Shown piece by piece: positions 1 to 6,896 of a stretch of 7,514 nucleotides of DNA. How positions within the stretch are numbered: the first letter of the stretch is position 1; every line of letters starts with the position of its first letter. Source of the DNA: an uncultured Curvibacter sp. (lineage in GTDB: Bacteria; Pseudomonadota; Gammaproteobacteria; Burkholderiales; Burkholderiaceae); contig CAMLNH010000129.1 of assembly GCA_946481355.1 (NCBI GenBank), positions 1 to 7,514 on the forward strand. The letters run 5' to 3'. The notes beneath the pieces were generated by a model, which had not been told where the DNA came from, did not search any database, and was given only the letters and a program-made list of their open reading frames with translations. A program made the position numbers and the translations under genes.

Positions 1-1162
1 CCATGTAGTTCTTGCCCGGGATGGTCTCGACCACGCGGATGGAGACCAGGCTCAGCGAGCGCGCGAGGTCCTTGGCCAGGCCGACGATCTGCGAGCCCTT
101 CACACCCGTGGCCGGCTCGATCTCGTAGCGCGTGATCACCGGGCCGGGCTGGGCCAGCACCACGCGCACCTCGACGCCGAAATCCTTGAGTTTCTTCTCG
201 ATCAGGCGGCTGGTCATCTCCAGCGTCTCGGGCGAGACGCTCTCCTGCCGGCCCTGGGCGCCGTCGAGCAGGTCCACCTGCGGCAGCTTGGAATCGGGCA
301 GGTCGGCAAACAGGGGCTTCTGCCGCTCCTTGGCCACGCGCACGCTTTGCGGCACCTCGGCCAGCACGGGCTCGATCAGCACCGGCGGCGCATGGTGCTC
401 GATGATCTCCTCGCGCTCCTCCAGCACCCCCTCTTCGCGTTCACGCGCGGCCCGCTGGCCCAGAGCCAAGTCCTGCGCCATTTCACGCTTGGCGCGGCGC
501 GACTCGATGAAGTCCTGCACCCCGGCACCGATGCGCTCGGCCACATGGCCCCAGGAAAAACGGAACACCAGCGCCACGGCCAGCACCCACAGGCCGATGG
601 CCAGCAGGGCCGAGCCCGTCACCCCCAGCCAGCGCGCGGCCAGCGGGCCGACCCAGTAGCCCAGCACACCGCCGGCGTGGCCGGGCAGGTGCGACTCCAG
701 GCTGTAAAAGCGCGACCATTCGATGGCCGTGCTCGACAGCATCAGCAGGGCCAGCCCGATCCAGAAGCTCCAGCGGCTCGCCACGAAACGCGCCAGACGC
801 GAGGGGCGCGGTGCGCCCTCACCGACCAGCTCGGGGCCGCGCAGCCAGCGTGCCAGAGCCGCCAGCCAGCTGCGCGCGGCGGCAGCAAAGCACCACCAGA
901 CAGAAAAGCCGAAGAGGTAATAGCTGGCGTCAGCGATCCAGGCGCCGAGCTGTCCACCGTGGTTGCGTACCGGCGCACCGTCACCCGAGGTGGACCAGGC
1001 CGGATCGAGCAGGGTGTGGCTGAGCAGGGCCAACAGCCAGTAGGCCAGCAGCACGAGGCTGATGAAGAGCAGCACCTCGCCAGCCAGGCGGCTGCGGCCG
1101 CTACGGGCGGGCGCCGCAGCGCCGGGATCGTCGGAATTGAGCGTGTGGAGTCGGTAGGTCAT
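1..1162 (-). CDS. ftsK: DNA translocase FtsK, amino-terminal part (3' end outside window)
   Basis: FtsK is a septum-anchored, ATP-driven double-stranded DNA pump that clears and aligns chromosome termini during division. Only the first 387 residues are present; the motor ATPase and the gamma DNA-reading domain lie beyond the left edge. The translation starts [12 protein letters not shown] and has hydrophobic membrane segments near residues 28-48, 74-97, 131-146 and 172-201. The loop between the first two contains DPAWSTSG, typical of the family. A charged linker (about 205-290) is far shorter than the very long E. coli linker, as is usual outside enterobacteria. The alpha domain then begins at LPQVDLLD (294-301) and includes [12 protein letters not shown] (339-350), DLARSLS (365-371) and [11 protein letters not shown] (377-387). 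The ATG at 1162-1160 fits the family amino terminus, although no good Shine-Dalgarno sequence precedes it. The crp-like gene ends 35 bases upstream in the same direction, so cotranscription is possible. Identification is firm; whether the cell has a second ftsK paralogue cannot be seen. Confidence 0.96.
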   Translation of the reverse strand, partial: MTYRLHTLNSDDPGAAAPARSGRSRLAGEVLLFISLVLLAYWLLALLSHTLLDPAWSTSGDGAPVRNHGGQLGAWIADASYYLFGFSVWWCFAAAARSWLAALARWLRGPELVGEGAPRPSRLARFVASRWSFWIGLALLMLSSTAIEWSRFYSLESHLPGHAGGVLGYWVGPLAARWLGVTGSALLAIGLWVLAVALVFRFSWGHVAERIGAGVQDFIESRRAKREMAQDLALGQRAAREREEGVLEEREEIIEHHAPPVLIEPVLAEVPQSVRVAKERQKPLFADLPDSKLPQVDLLDGAQGRQESVSPETLEMTSRLIEKKLKDFGVEVRVVLAQPGPVITRYEIEPATGVKGSQIVGLAKDLARSLSLVSIRVVETIPGKNYM

Positions 1163-1197
1163 GTAGGGAAATCAGGCCCGCGCGAGGGGCTGCCGCC

Positions 1198-1875
1198 TCA
1201 GCGCGGCTTGGAGCGGCGCTCCTTGACATGCATGGCGCCGCCTTCGAGCGGGGTCACGAAACCCTGCTCCTCGAAATCCTTCATCACGCGGCTGACCATC
1301 TCGCGCGAGGCGCCCACCATCTTGGCGATGTCCTGGCGCGAGAGCTTGTCGCGGATGATCATGTCGCCGGCCGACGCGGCTTTGGCCGTGTCAAGCAGCA
1401 CATTGGCCACGCGGCCATAGACGCTCATGAGCGCCAGCGAGCCGATCTTGCGGTCGGCATGGCGCAGGCGCTGCACCAGGCCGCGCATGATGCCGTAGGC
1501 CATGGGGGCGCTTTCGGCCAGGCTGCGCAGGAATTCACTGCGGCCCAGTTCCAGCACGTCGGTCTGCGTCTCGGCCTCGACCGAGGCCGAATGCACGTCG
1601 TTGTCGAGCAGGCTCATCTCGCCGAAGTAGTCGCCCGACTGCAACGTGGCCAGGATGACCTCGCGGCCATTGCCGCTGTCGGTCATGAGCACGCGCGCGC
1701 GCCCCGAGAGGATGATGGACAGGGCATCTGATTTTTCGCCCTGCTGCACGACGCGCTCGCCGCGCTTGACGCGGCGCTTGACCACCGCACCCGCCAGCGC
1801 ATGCAGCTGTTCGTCTGAGAGCATCGAGAACAGTGGAACCCGGCGCAACAAATCCTGATTGGTCAACATTGACAT
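1198..1875 (-). CDS. Crp/Fnr-family transcriptional regulator
   Basis: This is a 225-residue DNA-binding regulator with the two-domain Crp layout. A cyclic-nucleotide-binding-like beta-roll spans about residues 10-120 (GDYFGEMSLL at 81-90). A long dimerisation helix follows at about 122-150, then a winged helix-turn-helix (LSRQDIAKMVGASREMVSRV at 178-197). The recognition helix keeps R191, E192 and R196, matching the E. coli CRP residues that read TGTGA half-sites. The ligand pocket differs. The phosphate-binding Arg-Ser of CRP (R82, S83) is H95-S96 here, and the position matching T127 in the central helix appears to be Ala140. cAMP is therefore doubtful as ligand; another nucleotide or no ligand is possible. 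There is no Fnr-type cysteine cluster. The start at 1875 gives MSMLTNQDLL; an alternative ATG lies two codons later. It is divergent from trxB and is followed by ftsK after 35 bases. Family certain, physiological role unknown. Confidence 0.9.
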   Translation of the reverse strand: MSMLTNQDLLRRVPLFSMLSDEQLHALAGAVVKRRVKRGERVVQQGEKSDALSIILSGRARVLMTDSGNGREVILATLQSGDYFGEMSLLDNDVHSASVEAETQTDVLELGRSEFLRSLAESAPMAYGIMRGLVQRLRHADRKIGSLALMSVYGRVANVLLDTAKAASAGDMIIRDKLSRQDIAKMVGASREMVSRVMKDFEEQGFVTPLEGGAMHVKERRSKPR

Positions 1876-2975
<1,100 letters not shown>

Positions 2976-2997
2976 ACCCGGGCTACCGGATTCTGGC

Positions 2998-3003
2998 TAT
3001 AAT
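2998..3003 (+). promoter_or_regulatory. -10 element (TATAAT) of the rpmB-rpmG promoter
   Basis: A perfect TATAAT lies 22 bases after the trxB stop, in the context GGCTATAATTGC. Transcription would begin near 3010, giving a leader of roughly 100 bases before rpmB. No recognisable TTGACA-like -35 is present at 16-18 bases upstream, so strength or an additional activator is uncertain. The position just ahead of a structured leader and two ribosomal protein genes supports it. Confidence 0.6.
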
Positions 3004-3011
3004 TGCAGGCT

Positions 3012-3075
3012 TTGCTGGGTTAGCCCGGCAACTCCATGGGTTACCGCCACCCTACTGGCGAGGTGAGGCGCTCAC
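3012..3075 (+). promoter_or_regulatory. Structured 5' leader of rpmB with three tandem hairpins
   Basis: Three inverted repeats follow each other directly. The first is TTGCTGGG (3012-3019) with CCCGGCAA (3024-3031): an 8-pair stem, one G-U pair and a TTAG loop. The second is CGCCA (3045-3049) with TGGCG (3056-3060) and a 6-base loop. The third is GTGAG (3063-3067) with CTCAC (3071-3075) and a 3-base loop. Part of the last arm can instead pair as TCAC (3072-3075) with GTGA (3080-3083), an alternative fold. The first stem lacks a following T-run, so it is not a normal terminator for trxB. Ribosomal protein operons often carry leaders bound by one of their own products; such a role here is inference. 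Confidence 0.45.
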
Positions 3076-3112
3076 GTCAGTGACCGCCGTTTTAAGAAAG
3101 CGAAGTGTCCTC

Positions 3113-3346
3113 ATGGCACGCGTCTGCGAAGTCACGGGCAAGGGCCCGATGGTCGGGAACAATGTTTCCCACGCCAACAACAAAACCAAGCGCCGGTTCC
3201 TGCCGAACCTGCAATACCGCCGTTTCTGGGTCGAGAGCGAAAACCGCTGGGTGCGCCTGCGTGTTTCGAGCGCTGCCCTGCGTTTGATCGACAAGAACGG
3301 TATCGACTCGGTGCTCGCAGACCTGCGTGCCCGTGGCCAGGCTTAA
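3113..3346 (+). CDS. rpmB: 50S ribosomal protein L28
   Basis: This is a 77-residue protein of the large ribosomal subunit. The amino terminus [33 protein letters not shown], here broken by its parts [12 protein letters not shown] (1-12) and [12 protein letters not shown] (18-29), is the L28 signature. The rest is basic, with [20 protein letters not shown] (36-55) forming the core strands. Only one cysteine (C5) is present, so this is the zinc-free form lacking the CxxC pairs. The ATG at 3113 gives the normal length; an in-frame ATG at 3080 would add 11 atypical residues. Upstream lie a TATAAT and a structured leader; rpmG follows after 11 bases. Confident. Confidence 0.97.
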   Translation: MARVCEVTGKGPMVGNNVSHANNKTKRRFLPNLQYRRFWVESENRWVRLRVSSAALRLIDKNGIDSVLADLRARGQA

Positions 3347-3350
3347 GGAG
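3345..3350 (+). promoter_or_regulatory. Shine-Dalgarno site of rpmG overlapping the rpmB stop
   Basis: AAGGAG begins inside the TAA stop codon of rpmB and ends 7 bases before the rpmG ATG. It is the strongest ribosome binding site in the window and implies efficient, possibly coupled, translation of L33 after L28. Confidence 0.8.
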
Positions 3351-3357
3351 TAGCACC

Positions 3358-3528
3358 ATGGCAAGCAAAGGCGGACGCGACAAGATCAAGCTGGAATCCA
3401 CTGCGGGTACCGGCCACTTCTACACCACCAGCAAGAACAAGAAGACCATGCCCGAGAAGATGGCGATCATGAAGTTTGATCCCAAGGCTCGCAAGCATGT
3501 GGAATACAAGGAAACCAAGCTGAAGTGA
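3358..3528 (+). CDS. rpmG: 50S ribosomal protein L33
   Basis: This is a 56-residue protein of the large subunit near the E site. Diagnostic segments are [20 protein letters not shown] (9-28) and [18 protein letters not shown] (39-56), which match L33 along its length. It has no cysteine, so it is the zinc-independent type, as is its partner L28 here. The gene follows rpmB by 11 bases with AAGGAG as ribosome binding site, and it is followed by an intrinsic terminator. The rpmB-rpmG pair is a common bacterial arrangement. Confidence 0.97.
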   Translation: MASKGGRDKIKLESTAGTGHFYTTSKNKKTMPEKMAIMKFDPKARKHVEYKETKLK

Positions 3529-3549
3529 TTCGGCCCGGTTCCTGAGCAC

Positions 3550-3583
3550 CAAAAGCCCGCCTCGTGCGGGCTTTTGCTTTTCC
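3550..3583 (+). terminator. Intrinsic terminator after rpmG
   Basis: An 11-base-pair perfect stem, CAAAAGCCCGC (3550-3560) with GCGGGCTTTTG (3566-3576) and a CTCGT loop, is followed by more T-rich sequence (CTTTTCC). It starts 21 bases after the rpmG stop. The A-rich left arm means it could also stop transcription from the other strand. It insulates the ribosomal unit from the Fur-box operon that follows. Confidence 0.9.
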
Positions 3584-3616
3584 GGCCCCATAACCCTGGA
3601 GACGACACTGGATTAT

Positions 3617-3643
3617 TTGTAATGAGAATTATTCTCATTACAA
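3617..3643 (+). promoter_or_regulatory. Fur box, perfect 27-base palindrome
   Basis: TTGTAATGAGAAT (3617-3629), a central T (3630) and the exact reverse complement ATTCTCATTACAA (3631-3643) form a flawless palindrome. Its core TGAGAAT-T-ATTCTCA (3623-3637) fits the 7-1-7 Fur recognition pattern (TGATAAT-N-ATTATCA, with G or C variants common in betaproteobacteria). It lies 41 bases before the ATG of the 107-residue gene and after a terminator, so it governs the downstream pair. Fur with ferrous iron would repress in iron-replete cells. That the site is a Fur box is a sequence match; regulation is inferred. Confidence 0.9.
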
Positions 3644-3644
3644 T
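3617..3644 (+). promoter_or_regulatory. Sigma-70-type promoter embedded in the Fur box
   Basis: TTGTAA (3617-3622) and TACAAT (3639-3644) are spaced by 16 bases and lie in the left and right arms of the palindrome. TACAAT differs from the -10 consensus at one position; TTGTAA is a moderate -35. Transcription would start near 3651, leaving about 33 bases to the ATG at 3684. Fur binding would cover both hexamers and so exclude RNA polymerase. Confidence 0.6.
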
Positions 3645-3683
3645 CTGCTCCATGGCATCTCGCCATGCTGAACGGAGCTTTCC

Positions 3684-4007
3684 ATGTCCTGCATCGACGA
3701 CGACCTGAACCCGCCCTGCCTGGAGGCCCTGGTGGCTGGCACTTTTGCACTGATGACCTGCTGGGCCGCACCGGCCCAGGACGGCACCTTGCCCACGGTA
3801 CGCCAGCGCACGCTGATGGCACGCAAGATCGTCTCCAACCTCTTCTTCCTCAAGCACCATCCGCACGCCAGCCCGGGGCTGCGCCAGGTCATGGCCCGCG
3901 CACACGAGCGCTGGGTGCTGGTGTCCGAATCGGCGGGCGATGCCTCGGTCGTCACCCGTCCCGGCGACCCGCTGGCCGCCCAGACCAGCGGCGGCCTGCT
4001 GCACTGA
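3684..4007 (+). CDS. Hypothetical protein, first gene of Fur-box operon (107 aa)
   Basis: No function is recognised. The protein is small, with an acidic, cysteine-bearing start (Cys 3 and 12). A short hydrophobic helix (LEALVAGTFALMTCWAA, 13-29) has a third cysteine at 26. A basic helical part follows (QRTLMARKIVSNLFFLKHHP, 41-60; then GLRQVMARAHERWVLV, 65-80) with a His pair at 58-59. The tail (81-107) looks disordered. The hydrophobic piece is not a clear signal peptide because acidic residues precede it. A good ribosome binding site (GGAG, 3674-3677) sits 6 bases before the ATG. The DUF2325 gene starts 10 bases after the stop, and a Fur box with promoter lies upstream, so an iron-linked role with its partner is inferred. 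Codon use matches its neighbours. It is real on the strength of regulation, ribosome binding site and operon fit. Confidence 0.8.
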   Translation: MSCIDDDLNPPCLEALVAGTFALMTCWAAPAQDGTLPTVRQRTLMARKIVSNLFFLKHHPHASPGLRQVMARAHERWVLVSESAGDASVVTRPGDPLAAQTSGGLLH

Positions 4008-4017
4008 GGACCTCGCC

Positions 4018-5268
4018 ATGTGCCAGCAGCAGCGCAGCCCCACCGCCATCCCCTACGCCCAGGCCCCCGAGGCCGCACCCAGGATGCCCCTACCCGCCCC
4101 CACCAACGGCTCGCGCCGGCGCCGGCTCTGGGAGCTCGACGGCCACGCCTACTGCCCTGTCATCGGGGTCTGCCTGCCCCTGCCCCAGCTGCGCCGGCTG
4201 GCGGAGAAGGCGCTGGGCCGCATGCAGCAACACAACGACTACGAGGTTCACTGCATTGCCGTGACCGAATGCCGGCACCGCTCACCCCTGTCCGAAGCGG
4301 TGCAGAAGGAACTGGAGGGCCGCTACGCCCTGGTGCTCAAGGCCGCCCAGCAGCTCAAGTCGACCGAGGCCCTGGGCCGCTGGTGGGACGACTGCCGCGC
4401 CAGCGCCGACTGGGCCGGCGCCCTGTGGGCCGCGCTGACCCACCCACGCTGCGACACGGTGCTGGAACACCGCATCCTGGGCGAAGTGCACATGCTGCAG
4501 CATCAGGTGGGCATGGCCTGCCGCGCCGACCTGACCCGCATGGACGCCCTGCACGACGAGAACGCCATCCTGAGCCGAGAGCTGGCCAACGCCCAGGAAC
4601 GCTGCCAGCAGCAGGCCCTGCAGTTCAGCGCCCGGCTGGAGGAGCAGCAGGCCCTGGCCCTGCGTCTGCGGGCTGACCTGGTGCAGTCCCAGACCCGGCA
4701 GATGCAACTGCAGGAGCAGTTGGCGCAGTTCCAGACCTGCTCACCCGACCTGCCCGCGCGCCTGGCCCTGAGCCAGCAGAGCCGCCAGCTGCAGGAAGAC
4801 CTGCAGACCCTGCAGCGCCAGCTGCAGCAGACCCGTCAGGACGCCCAGGCCCAGCGCGAGCGGGCCGAGGCTCTGCAGACCTTGCTGGACGAAGCACAGG
4901 TGCCTGCCAGCACTGGAGCCATCGCGGAAGCCCCTCGGCTTGACCACCGCGCGGTGCTCTGCGTGGGCGGACGCACGGCCAGCGTGCCCATCTACCGCCA
5001 GGTCATTGAGCACCGGGGTGCGCGTTTCCTCCACCACGATGGGGGGACGGAGGACAACAGCAGCCAGCTCGACGCCACGCTGGCAGCGGCGGACCTCGTG
5101 ATCTGCCAGAGCGGCTGCATCAGCCACAACGCCTACTGGCGCGTGAAGGACCACTGCAAGCGCACCGGCAAGCCCTGCGTCTTCGTCGAGACGCCGAGCC
5201 GGGCAGCGCTGGAACGCGCGCTGGAGGACATCACTTCGACCTCGACGCCGACGACGCAGGCGAGCTGA
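4018..5268 (+). CDS. DUF2325 domain protein with coiled coil, Fur-box operon
   Basis: This is a 416-residue protein of unknown biochemical function. A Pro/Arg-rich start (1-36) leads to an amino-terminal helical part beginning LWELDGHAYCPVIGVCLPL (37-55). That part has several Cys and His residues (C46, C52, H78, C79, C85, H87) and a segment HRILGEVHMLQHQVG (151-165). A long Gln/Leu/Glu-rich coiled coil spans about 172-292. The carboxy-terminal domain (about 309-400) matches DUF2325 (PF10087): VLCVGGR (313-319), HHDGGTED (339-346), ICQSGCISHNAYWRVK (362-377). The clustered His, Asp and Cys suggest a metal or redox site. The ATG at 4018 follows GAGGA, which overlaps the previous stop; an in-frame ATG at 3940 lies inside the upstream gene and is unlikely. 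It shares the Fur-box promoter, so iron-repressed expression is inferred. Its carboxy end faces murB with a 12-base gap. The domain call is from motif recognition, not a search. Confidence 0.88.
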   Translation: MCQQQRSPTAIPYAQAPEAAPRMPLPAPTNGSRRRRLWELDGHAYCPVIGVCLPLPQLRRLAEKALGRMQQHNDYEVHCIAVTECRHRSPLSEAVQKELEGRYALVLKAAQQLKSTEALGRWWDDCRASADWAGALWAALTHPRCDTVLEHRILGEVHMLQHQVGMACRADLTRMDALHDENAILSRELANAQERCQQQALQFSARLEEQQALALRLRADLVQSQTRQMQLQEQLAQFQTCSPDLPARLALSQQSRQLQEDLQTLQRQLQQTRQDAQAQRERAEALQTLLDEAQVPASTGAIAEAPRLDHRAVLCVGGRTASVPIYRQVIEHRGARFLHHDGGTEDNSSQLDATLAAADLVICQSGCISHNAYWRVKDHCKRTGKPCVFVETPSRAALERALEDITSTSTPTTQAS

Positions 5269-5280
5269 ACCCCCAGGCTC

Positions 5281-6354
5281 CTAAATGACGACAGGCTCGG
5301 GCTCGAGCAGGATGCCGAAGCGCTCGTACACGCTGGTCTGGATGGCCTTGGCCAGGGTCATGACTTCACCACCCGTGGCCCCGCGGGGGCCACTGCCATC
5401 CTCGCCGTTGTCGCCACCACCGCGGTTGACCAGCACCAGGGCCTGCTTCTCGTAGACCCCGGCCTGGCCGATGGACTTGCCCTTCCAGCCGCAGGCGTCG
5501 ATGAGCCAGCCCGCAGCCAGCTTCACCGTGCCGTCGGCCAGGTGGTAATGCACGATCTTGGGTTCACGCGCAATGATGTCGGCGCACTGTTCGGGCGTGA
5601 CCGTGGGGTTCTTGAAGAAGCTGCCGGCATTGCCGATCACGGCCGGATCGGGCAGCTTGGCACGCCGGATCTCGCAGACCCAGTCGTAGATCTGCCGCGC
5701 GGTCGGCCGGCTGGTCCCGGTCTCGGCCTGCCGACGCTGCAGATCCAGGTAGCCCAGCTCAGGCTTCCAGGCCTTGGGCAGGCGCAGGCGCACGCGTGTG
5801 ATCAGGGCCCGGCCCGCCAGGCCCAGGCCCTGCGGGCCGGCCACGTGTTTGAACACCGAGTCGCGGTAACCGAAGCCGCACTGCGCCGCGTCCAGTGTGA
5901 AAGGCTGGCCAGTCTGCAGGTCGATGGCGTCCAGCGACTCGAAGCGGTCCTGCAGTTCCACCCCGTAGGCGCCGATGTTCTGCACCGGTGCCGCGCCGAC
6001 GGTGCCGGGGATCAGGGCCATGTTCTCCAGCCCCGGCCAACCCTGGTCCAGGGTCCAGCCCACAGCTTCGTGCCAGTTTTCGCCTGCACCGAACTCGACG
6101 ACCCAGGCCTTGTCGGTCTCCGCCACCAGCCGTCGGCCCATGATTTCCACCCTGAGCACCACGGCCTTGACGTCGCCGGTCAGCACGATGTTGCTGCCGC
6201 CGCCCAGCACGAATTTCGGCGCCGGTCCGAGCTCGGGGTCGGCCAGCAGCGCCTGCACGTCGGCCTCACGCAACACATGCACCAGAGTCTGGGCCCGGGC
6301 CACGATGCGGAAGGTGTTGTACGGCTGGAGCGGGACGTTTTTCTCGACTAACAT
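5281..6354 (-). CDS. murB: UDP-N-acetylenolpyruvoylglucosamine reductase MurB
   Basis: MurB reduces the enolpyruvyl group of UDP-GlcNAc-enolpyruvate with NADPH to give UDP-MurNAc, the second committed step of peptidoglycan precursor synthesis in the cytoplasm. The 357-residue product has PYNTFRI (11-17), the FAD-binding GGGSNIV (51-57), [19 protein letters not shown] (115-133), GYRDSVFK (162-169), [10 protein letters not shown] (241-250, with the catalytic Ser at 245) and a carboxy-terminal EPEPVVI (351-357) carrying the conserved acidic residue. The presence of the YRDSVFK region marks the E. coli-like type I enzyme. Residues 313-325 ([13 protein letters not shown] in part) are a Gly/Asp-rich insertion between NRGG and ATGGEV. 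The ATG at 6354 fits the family start, with AGGG just upstream; a much longer open frame runs antisense through yajQ and is not coding. It is divergent from yajQ. Confidence 0.97.
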   Translation of the reverse strand: MLVEKNVPLQPYNTFRIVARAQTLVHVLREADVQALLADPELGPAPKFVLGGGSNIVLTGDVKAVVLRVEIMGRRLVAETDKAWVVEFGAGENWHEAVGWTLDQGWPGLENMALIPGTVGAAPVQNIGAYGVELQDRFESLDAIDLQTGQPFTLDAAQCGFGYRDSVFKHVAGPQGLGLAGRALITRVRLRLPKAWKPELGYLDLQRRQAETGTSRPTARQIYDWVCEIRRAKLPDPAVIGNAGSFFKNPTVTPEQCADIIAREPKIVHYHLADGTVKLAAGWLIDACGWKGKSIGQAGVYEKQALVLVNRGGGDNGEDGSGPRGATGGEVMTLAKAIQTSVYERFGILLEPEPVVI

Positions 6355-6397
6355 CGCCCTGATTCTCTCATTTGCATCATCCCAGCTACCAACGCAT
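6355..6397. promoter_or_regulatory. 43-base spacer between divergent murB and yajQ
   Basis: Both genes start outward from this short gap, so at least one promoter must lie within it or within the opposite gene. No clear -10/-35 pair is visible on either strand. On the murB side AGGG precedes the ATG. On the yajQ side no Shine-Dalgarno-like purine run is present in the 15 bases before the ATG. Confidence 0.4.
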
Positions 6398-6883
6398 ATG
6401 CCCTCTTTCGACACCGTTTGCGAAGCCGACATGGTCAAGGTCAAAAACGGCGTGGACAACGCCGCCAAGGAAATCGGCACCCGCTTCGATTTCAAGGGCA
6501 CCTCGGCCAGCATCGAGATCAAGGACCAGGAGATCACCGTGATCGGTGACGCCGACTTCCAGATCGACCAGATCCTGGACGTACTGCGCAACAAGCTGAT
6601 CAAGCAGCAGGTCGACGTGCGCTTCCTCGACATCGGCGAACTGCAGAAGATCGGTGGCGACAAGGTCAAGAAGCTCGTCAAGGTGCGCAACGGCATCGAG
6701 TCCGAACTGGCCAAAAAGCTCCAGCGCCTGATCAAGGACAGCAAGCTCAAGGTGCAGGCTGCCATCCAGGAAGAGAAGGTGCGCGTCACCGGCGCCAAGC
6801 GCGACGATCTGCAGACCGCCATGGCGCTGCTGCGCAAGGAAGTGGCCGACGTGCCGCTGACCTTCAACAACTTCCGCGACTGA
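6398..6883 (+). CDS. yajQ: YajQ-family cyclic di-GMP-binding/nucleotide-binding protein
   Basis: This is a 161-residue cytoplasmic protein, the usual length for the YajQ (UPF0234) family, which folds as two ferredoxin-like halves. Family hallmarks are the start [11 protein letters not shown] (1-11), [18 protein letters not shown] (17-34), IKKQ-type segment [14 protein letters not shown] (65-78), VKVRNGI (94-100), [12 protein letters not shown] (113-124) and the closing PLTFNNFRD (153-161). A Xanthomonas homologue is reported to bind cyclic di-GMP and act with a LysR-type regulator; transfer of that role to this protein is inference. The ATG at 6398 gives the family start exactly, although no Shine-Dalgarno sequence precedes it. 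The protease gene follows after 13 bases, suggesting cotranscription. Confidence 0.95.
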   Translation: MPSFDTVCEADMVKVKNGVDNAAKEIGTRFDFKGTSASIEIKDQEITVIGDADFQIDQILDVLRNKLIKQQVDVRFLDIGELQKIGGDKVKKLVKVRNGIESELAKKLQRLIKDSKLKVQAAIQEEKVRVTGAKRDDLQTAMALLRKEVADVPLTFNNFRD

Positions 6884-6896
6884 CGAGGCACGCCGT

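Noticed and set aside
347..1420. 357-codon plus-strand open frame over ftsK and the crp-like gene
   Set aside because: It is antisense to two recognised genes, crosses their boundary, and shows no family motifs.
1862..1873. Inverted repeat GTCAA-CA-TTGAC at the crp-like gene start, also containing TTGACA
   Set aside because: It is too short to call an operator, overlaps the start codons, and the TTGACA has no -10 at a usable distance.
3012..3031. First leader hairpin as a trxB terminator
   Set aside because: It lacks a T-run and lies downstream of the TATAAT element, so it is better read as part of the rpmB leader.
6360..6378. Partial Fur-box resemblance (minus strand GCAAATGAGAGAATC) upstream of murB
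   Set aside because: Only one half matches, with an extra base, and there is no opposing half-site; it contrasts with the perfect box at 3617.
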